Positions 61,300 through 64,000 of a DNA stretch of 64,000 nt are shown here, in pieces (the stretch's first letter is position 1; every line of letters begins with the position of its first letter). Below the pieces are notes generated by a model. That model was not told where the DNA came from and ran no database searches. It was given only the letters and a program-made list of their open reading frames with translations. Where the stretch lies: assembly GCA_948567375.1 (NCBI GenBank), contig OX419758.1, positions 32,059,001 to 32,123,000 on the forward strand. The letters are read 5' to 3'. The position numbers were made by a program, and so were the translations under genes. Source of the stretch: Lunularia cruciata. Taxonomy: Eukaryota > Streptophyta > Marchantiopsida > Lunulariales > Lunulariaceae.

Positions 61300-63080
61300 T
61301 GTCACACCATTTGTAGTGTCACATCTAGATTGCTCGGACATTGGAGTTGCAGTGATAGTAGTTAGAGTTATTTCAGCAGTTTCTTAGAGACTACTTTCTG
61401 ACGGTCAGATTTTGTGTTTGGGGTACTGACTTCACAATGGGGCCCACCGTCACTTTGCACTGTCAAGTTTGCCGTCTGCGGGACCGTTAGAGTTCAGACC
61501 TAGCTCAAGTCTAGGGGGTATACTTTCAAAGTGTAGCTCCAGAGAGCTCATTTCTTTGATGTTGAGCCTTCGAGTTCCTGGCTATGGTGGATAGAGGCCG
61601 GCAAGCATCACTTGGATTCTCTATGCTTGAGTGGGTGTGGCTTGACTGTAATCAATGCCCAGTTGTTGGTGGTTTATAGAGTGAAAGATCAAGTACTGAT
61701 CTGAGTTGAGTTGAGTTGAGAGTGGTAAACAATCTTATTATATCAGAGATAGGAAGTCAACGGAAAATCAGGTGCAAGAACTTTGAGTGTTGATAGTATC
61801 TCCAAGGTCGGTGGATCGTTGGTGGCTTGTTTCAAGTTCAGTGTTTCCCTAGTGTGCAGAAGCTCGTTCAATTGATGCAGACTTGGCAGTAAGGCAGACG
61901 TTGTGCGGAAGCGCTGGCTGAATTTCAAGCAAAGAAGGAGCAAATTTTGAGCAATGGTTGTGATTTTGAGCTCAATAGGTGAAGGCAGGACCAATTTGTT
62001 ACGAGTTGGGCTCTGAAAGTCAAATTGAAGGTGAAGTTGGGATGCAATTCTCATGAATTTGTGATTTGGAAAAACTTGTGTTGTCAATTTGGCTCGAGTA
62101 GAAAGTTAGCAGAGGATTTTACGAACATCCAACTTTAGGGTTTACGTCAGATTTTGGCTGGATTTTACGTCAAATTTTGGCCAGATTTGGAGGACTTTTG
62201 CTAGTTTGGAGGACTTTTGCAGATTTGGAGAAGTTTTGCCAATTTTGGAGGAGGTTCAAAGTGGCAAGAAGAAAGGCCTCATTTGGCTGAATTTTGGCAT
62301 TTTGAGGCATAGGGCTGTGGGCTATGAGAGGCTACAAAGGCCTAGAAGGGCCAACAAGCCAGCTTGTTGGTGTGAGGCTAGCTTGTTTAGAGTAGATCTT
62401 GGTCATTGGTTGGCAAAATCTGCCTTTCCTGCTAGACTGGTGCCCTAGCCAATTGGTCCACCCTCACTTGCTGTCCTAGTGACTGTGCCACTATTATCTA
62501 TACACATGTAGCTTTGGCTAGGAGAGGTAGTTTGATCCCATTCTTGGTGATCCTGGTAGTTTAGGACTTAGAGACAAACTTCTCTTATATCAAATGCCAA
62601 ATGGTGGTAGAGTCAATCCCATGTTGTGTTATGAGATGGAGGGTTTTCGTTTATATTTCTTGTGATTGGACCCCCTCCATTCTCTACTTCCTGTTTGTGC
62701 ACCACATTTGTGTGAGGTGCCCTGACTTTTGAGCATTGGTGCTCTGGTGTGCTCTCGGTAGTGAGGCTGGAGTGATGACCAGTTAGACTACCTTTGTTTC
62801 TCTCTAGTGAGGCAGGAAGTGATGACCTGCAGATTGTGAGAGTGCGTGTTATGACGGCAGGTTACAAGTTGCCCTTTCCCTAGTGTAGTTATCTCGGTTA
62901 GAGTTACATTAGTGGGTGGTGCTTAGTTGGTAATAGCACTTGCGGTTGCAACTTGCAGTTGCGATTTGCGGTTGCAATTGGTGGTTCGAGTTTGCTATTG
63001 CAATTACTTGGTCACGACAGAGTTCTTTGGGGATTCCAAAGGAGCCATGTAGTACGTAGTGGGTTTACTTGGAGTGGTGC
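61300..63080 (+). repeat. Repeat D2, possible LTR of an unclassified element
   Basis: It starts TGTCACACCATTTG and is collinear with D1 (minus) and, over the first 440 bp, with D3 (minus). It includes a GTTGA tandem run at 61702-61722, imperfect TTTGGAGGACTTTTGC repeats at about 62165-62255 and TTGCGGTTGCAA repeats near 62940-62990. No ORF is credible inside. A primer-like TGGTATCAG at 63082 and a gag-like frame at 63133 would fit an LTR ending near 63080, but the end lacks a clear CA. Confidence 0.5.
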
Positions 63081-63081
63081 T

Positions 63082-63093
63082 TGGTATCAGCCT
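63082..63093 (+). promoter_or_regulatory. Possible tRNA-iMet-like primer site after D2
   Basis: TGGTATCAGCCT shares its first nine bases with the initiator-Met primer site TGGTATCAGAGC. Its position just after D2 and before the short frame at 63133 is suggestive only. Confidence 0.35.
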
Positions 63094-63132
63094 GTATCTC
63101 AAGTCCCAGTGAGGGAGGAGAATGACTCTTAG

Positions 63133-63321
63133 TTGGAGTTTGGCACAAGAGCTGATTTAGTTGAGAGTGCACTTGGTGTGTCCGCACCGTTGTTGTGGGA
63201 CATGGACAAGATTTATGGGGCCTCCAAAGGCCCTAGGTGTTACTCTGGTACAGTGTGTACCATTGAGTTGGATGACTTCATCCAAGAGTTTGACAGTTGG
63301 TGTGATCTATGTTGTGTATAA
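63133..63321 (+). pseudogene. Short gag-like fragment
   Basis: This 62-codon frame includes SGTVCTIELDDFIQEFDSW, which resembles the start of Retrotrans_gag domains (a short hydrophobic segment, then DxFxxxF/W). It is cut at 63311 by the E-D3-E structure. Too short for certainty. Confidence 0.35.
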
Positions 63322-63416
63322 ATACATCGCTACACAACATACATCGCTGTCAACATCATACACTATAGAAGCACAACTCACACATAAGTCATACATAGAC
63401 TCTAAAGTGCCACAAT
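63311..63416 (+). repeat. Direct repeat E, first copy, with TATAAATA
   Basis: 106 bp beginning GTTGTGTATAAATACATCGC and ending GTGCCACAAT, repeated at 63869-63977. TATAAATA at 63317-63324 is intact here and altered (CATATATA) in the second copy. Confidence 0.8.
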
Positions 63417-63868
63417 AATCAGATTGCTTACCACTCTCAACTCAACTCAACTCAACTCAAATCAGTACTTGATCTGTCACTCTATAAACTGCCAACACTT
63501 GTGCACTGATTACAGTCAAGCCACACCCACTCAAGCATAGAGAATCCAAGTGACGCTCGCCAGCCTCTGTCCACCATAGCCAGGAACTCGAAGGCTCAAC
63601 ATCAAAGAAGTGAGCTCTTTGGTGCTCACTTCGAAACTATACCCCCTGGACTTGAGCTAGCACTAAAACCCTAATGGTCCCACTGACGGCACACTCAACG
63701 GTGCAAACGGTGCAAAGTGACGGTGGGCCCCACCGTGAAGTCAGTACCCAAACACAAAATCTAACCGTCGGAAAGTAGTCTCTAAGAAACTGCTAGAATA
63801 ACTCTAACTACTGTCACTAGAACTCTAGTGTCCAAGCATCTAGATGTGGAACTACAAATGGCGTGATA
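63417..63868 (-). repeat. Repeat D3, inverted partial copy of D2
   Basis: The minus strand matches D2 61300-61741 with substitutions, including the GTTGAGTTGAGTTGAG run and the CATTTGTAGT start. It is bracketed by the two E repeats and faces D2 head-on, making a 440-bp inverted pair about 1.7 kb apart. Confidence 0.8.
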
Positions 63869-63977
63869 GTTGTCGTGCATATATACATTGCTACACAACA
63901 TACATCGCTGTCAACATCATACACTATAGAAGCACAACTCACACGTAAGTCATACATAGACTCTAAAGTGCCACAAT
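63869..63977 (+). repeat. Direct repeat E, second copy
   Basis: 109 bp matching 63311-63416 with about six differences. The following 23 bases to the window end contain CCCCCCTAG, a purine tract on the minus strand. Confidence 0.8.
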
Positions 63978-64000
63978 CGCCCCCCTAGCTGGCGGTTAGG

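Noticed and set aside
62206-62448. 80-codon ORF in D2
   Set aside because: The corresponding part of D1 is not open and no motif is visible.

Overview
This 64 kb window is plant nuclear repeat DNA with no host protein-coding gene, tRNA or rRNA that I could support. It is a stack of retrotransposons inserted into one another. Chromodomain-bearing Ty3/Gypsy elements, Athila/Tat-like Ty3/Gypsy elements with tRNA-Asp-type primer sites, a Helitron helicase and a plant LINE all point to a large-genome land plant. The sequence alone does not settle the species. Most reading frames carry stops or frameshifts.

Family A is a chromovirus with LTRs of about 410-430 bp, a tRNA-iMet primer site (TGGTATCAGAGC) and a chromodomain after integrase. 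It occurs five times: A1 (+, 1-3673 and 9300-9603), A2 (-, 3674-9299, inserted in A1), A3 (+, 9604-11851 and 20331-21705, 5' truncated), A4 (-, 34806-59956, inserted in a LINE) and A5 (-, 35695-55062, inserted in A4). Its LTRs carry alternating GAA/TTC arrays that match the heat-shock-element consensus, placed upstream of a TATAAATA box.

Family B is an Athila/Tat-like element, B1 (+, 11852-20330), inserted in A3. A solo LTR of the same family (12751-13427) sits inside B1. B1 has an extra zinc-knuckle ORF ahead of gag.

Family C has giant LTRs of about 3.8-3.9 kb. C2 (+, 35813-49666) is complete, has a perfect 5-bp target duplication and lies in the 3' LTR of A5. C1 (+, 21775-27486) is an LTR-only, partly duplicated remnant flanked by TCTTA. 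Each of the three C LTR copies contains a long open frame for a globular, then acidic, then coiled-coil protein. A TATA box lies 27-30 bp before its ATG. This is the most unusual coding content in the window.

Other layers are a degenerate repeat D (D1 at 21706-28983 interrupted by C1, D2 at 61300-63080, D3 at 63417-63868), a decayed Helitron helicase on the minus strand (29690-32025), a LINE split by A4 (33484-34805 and 59957-60740), and a small foldback/MITE-like unit (60866-61104). The order of insertion can be read directly. The LINE is older than A4, A4 than A5, and A5 than C2. A1 is older than A2. A3 is older than B1, and B1 than the solo B LTR. D1 is older than C1.
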